Shown in pieces: positions 54,599-55,926 of a DNA stretch of 55,926 bases. The notes under the pieces are model-generated. The model did no database searches and was not told the origin of the DNA. It saw only the letters and a list, made by a program, of their open reading frames with translations. The stretch lies in NCBI GenBank assembly GCA_016869275.1, contig VGEO01000013.1, positions 1-55,926 of the forward strand. The letters run 5' to 3'. Source of the DNA: Alphaproteobacteria bacterium. Lineage in GTDB: Bacteria > Pseudomonadota > Alphaproteobacteria > SHVV01. Each line of letters opens with the position of its first letter. The stretch's first letter is position 1. Made by a program: the position numbers and the translations under genes.

Positions 54599-55427
54599 CG
54601 GCGGCGAGACCGGCGGCCGCCACGTCGACGTCGGCGGCCTCGCGCTTTACATCAACGACATCGGCCGGGGGTACCCGGTCATCTGCCTGCACGGCGGCGG
54701 TCCCGGCGCCTCGGGCTGGAGCAATTTCAAGCAGAACGTGCCGGCGATTTCGGCCCGCTACCGCATGATCCTGATGGACATGCCGAACTTCGGCCGCTCG
54801 CAGATGTGTTCGACGCCGGAGGGGCGGCTCTCGCACTGCGCGATCGCGATCCGGAAGCTGATGGACACGCTCGGGATCGAGCGCGCGCATTTCATCGGCA
54901 ACTCGATCGGGGCGCAGTCGGTGATCAAGTTCGCGATCGACTGCCCGGCCCGCATCGACCGCTTCGTCGCCATGGGCAACAACGCGTTCCAGCACGGCTT
55001 CTTCATGCCGCGCCCGACCGAGGGCATCAAGATCATCAGCGACTACTACCGGGGCGAGGGCCCGACCCGCGACAAGATGCGCAAGTTGATCCAGACGCTG
55101 GTGTGGGATTCCTCGTTCCTGACCGACGCCATTGTCGAGGAGCGCTTTCAAGCGAGCGCGACGCCGGCCGCGATCGCGCAATGGACCAAGGACCCGCCCA
55201 AGGCCGAGGACATCAGCCACCTCTTGGGCAAGGTTCAGTGCCCGACCCTGTTCGTGTGGGGCGCCGAGGACCGGTTCTCGTCGATCGATTCCGGCCTCAC
55301 CATGGTCAAGATGTTCAAGGACGCCGAGATCCACATCTTCCCGCGCTGCGGCCATTGGGCCCAGGTCGAGCGCGCCGCCGACTTCGACGAATTGGCGCTA
55401 GGCTTCTTCGAGCGAGGCCAGCGGTAA
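54582..55427 (+). CDS. Alpha/beta hydrolase of the meta-cleavage-product hydrolase type (BphD/HsaD-like)
   Basis: This 281-residue protein has CLHGGGPGASGWSNFKQNV (the oxyanion-hole region typical of C-C hydrolases), nucleophile S108 in GNSIGAQS, an acid in FVWGAEDRFS and histidine in CGHWAQVERA. The family cleaves meta-cleavage products such as 2-hydroxy-6-oxo-hexa-2,4-dienoates. The ATG lies inside the end of the Rieske gene, so the two are coupled. It is followed by a LigA-like gene and could act after ring opening. Confidence 0.92.
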   Translation: MKSSVDGGETGGRHVDVGGLALYINDIGRGYPVICLHGGGPGASGWSNFKQNVPAISARYRMILMDMPNFGRSQMCSTPEGRLSHCAIAIRKLMDTLGIERAHFIGNSIGAQSVIKFAIDCPARIDRFVAMGNNAFQHGFFMPRPTEGIKIISDYYRGEGPTRDKMRKLIQTLVWDSSFLTDAIVEERFQASATPAAIAQWTKDPPKAEDISHLLGKVQCPTLFVWGAEDRFSSIDSGLTMVKMFKDAEIHIFPRCGHWAQVERAADFDELALGFFERGQR

Positions 55428-55677
55428 CGGGCCGACGGCGTGCAGCCAGGATCGAATCCTTGCCCGTCCGGCTCATCGCCCAGGTCTCCGGACTCGATAC
55501 ATATCGACGGCTGTTCGTAGCATTTCCTTTACCGGCGGCTGTGGGCTGACGCGACAGCAGATCAATTATTTGGTCGCGTTCTTCGCTGGCGAGGCCGGCG
55601 CAAGCGGCCGCCGCGACGAATGTCGTCGTCTCAACGACCGTGTGTCAGGCAGTCATGGCGCGCACAGAAAAGACTTG

Positions 55678-55926
55678 ATGGCAGCGGATAGGCCCACCAC
55701 GATCGTCGTAATGTCGTCCTACCTGCTCAACAAAGCGATGTACGAGGCGACGCGGGCAGAAAACACGGCCGCGTTCCAGCACGACAAGGCGGCGTGGCTC
55801 GGCCGCTATCCGCTTTCGGAGAACGAACGGAACGCGTTGCTCGGGCCGTCGTTCCGCTCGCTGTTGGCGCAGGGCGGGTTGCCCAACCTGGTCTACCGCT
55901 ATTTTCGCCTGCACGGGTTCCGCGCG
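55678..55926 (+). CDS. LigA-like extradiol dioxygenase small (alpha) subunit, cut by the window end
   Basis: The open frame runs 83 codons to the window end without a stop. It matches the LigA family of protocatechuate 4,5-dioxygenase alpha subunits in SYLLNKAMYEATRAENTAAF, the NER-type FLANK near LSENERNALL, and GGLPNLVYRYFRLHG. LigA pairs with a LigB catalytic subunit to open protocatechuate or gallate type rings. The ATG at 55678 is chosen; GTG at 55642 is in frame too. It shows that the operon continues beyond the window, probably with ligB. Confidence 0.78.
   Translation, partial: MAADRPTTIVVMSSYLLNKAMYEATRAENTAAFQHDKAAWLGRYPLSENERNALLGPSFRSLLAQGGLPNLVYRYFRLHGFRA

Noticed and set aside
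55428-55677. Possible coding sequence between the hydrolase and LigA-like gene
   Set aside because: Frames are short and broken, with no recognisable motif. It is probably a leader or spacer region.

Overview
The window is high-GC DNA that most resembles an alphaproteobacterium of the Rhodospirillales or Hyphomicrobiales type. The evidence is a homospermidine synthase, EcfG-like stress promoters, TRAP and xanthine-dehydrogenase-family genes, and many flavin- and Rieske-dependent catabolic genes. I cannot name a genus. No integrase, transposase, CRISPR array or phage gene is visible. No one-component regulator (LysR, GntR, TetR, MarR or IclR type) is visible either, although most genes look catabolic.

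Layout. (1) 7-82 is tRNA-Phe. (2) 86-13770 is a catabolic block. A minus-strand operon encodes a heme-oxygenase-like diiron protein (HDO-A) followed by a TRAP transporter (dctP, dctQ, dctM). Divergent from it is a plus-strand unit with a three-subunit molybdenum hydroxylase, a 49-residue ORF and two more HDOs (B and C). A minus-strand operon follows with a branched-chain-type binding protein, an alpha/beta hydrolase, a NicX-like dihydroxypyridine dioxygenase and a luciferase-like monooxygenase. The block lies between two direct copies of the 3' end of a class III adenylate cyclase gene, which suggests an inserted or rearranged island. (3) 14012-15297 is the cyclase, broken by a frameshift. (4) 15634-20374 holds a flavin oxidoreductase, a MAPEG protein and a four-gene operon: HDO-D, FAH hydrolase, gentisate-dioxygenase-like bicupin and GlcG-like protein. 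(5) 20470-30720 is mixed: cyclic-nucleotide-binding proteins, PhzF, YgiQ radical SAM, a lone frameshifted fliG, a Rieske oxygenase, an isochorismatase-type amidase, an EamA transporter and a dead CHASE4 sensor. (6) 31055-39030 holds amidase plus aldo/keto reductase, two tandem MhpD-like hydratases with two membrane proteins, and a pentapeptide-repeat protein. (7) 39056-40907 is an ECF sigma/anti-sigma pair with three matching promoter sequences, one of which seems to drive a short non-coding RNA. (8) 40938-48729 holds three paralogous FkbM-like methyltransferases, a GST, a flavin oxidoreductase, an FMN-binding protein, an alpha/beta hydrolase and a purine permease. (9) 48847-51414 is a polyamine operon (decarboxylase plus homospermidine synthase). 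(10) 51939 to the window end is an aromatic-degradation operon: HDO-E, isochorismatase-type hydrolase, Rieske oxygenase, meta-cleavage-product hydrolase and the start of a LigA-like ring-opening dioxygenase subunit.

How the genes may work together. The recurring theme is five HDO-fold proteins (three of one subfamily, two of another). All keep the six metal-ligand positions known from CADD/SznF-type diiron oxygenases. Each sits in or next to genes for uptake, hydroxylation, ring cleavage or deamidation of small (N-hetero)aromatic acids. The molybdenum hydroxylase, NicX-like dioxygenase, deformylase-like hydrolase and isochorismatase-type amidases together resemble the maleamate route of nicotinate degradation, with no visible NicC. 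An HDO-assisted aromatic or heteroaromatic degradation system is the best candidate here for something undescribed. Its substrate cannot be read from the sequence.
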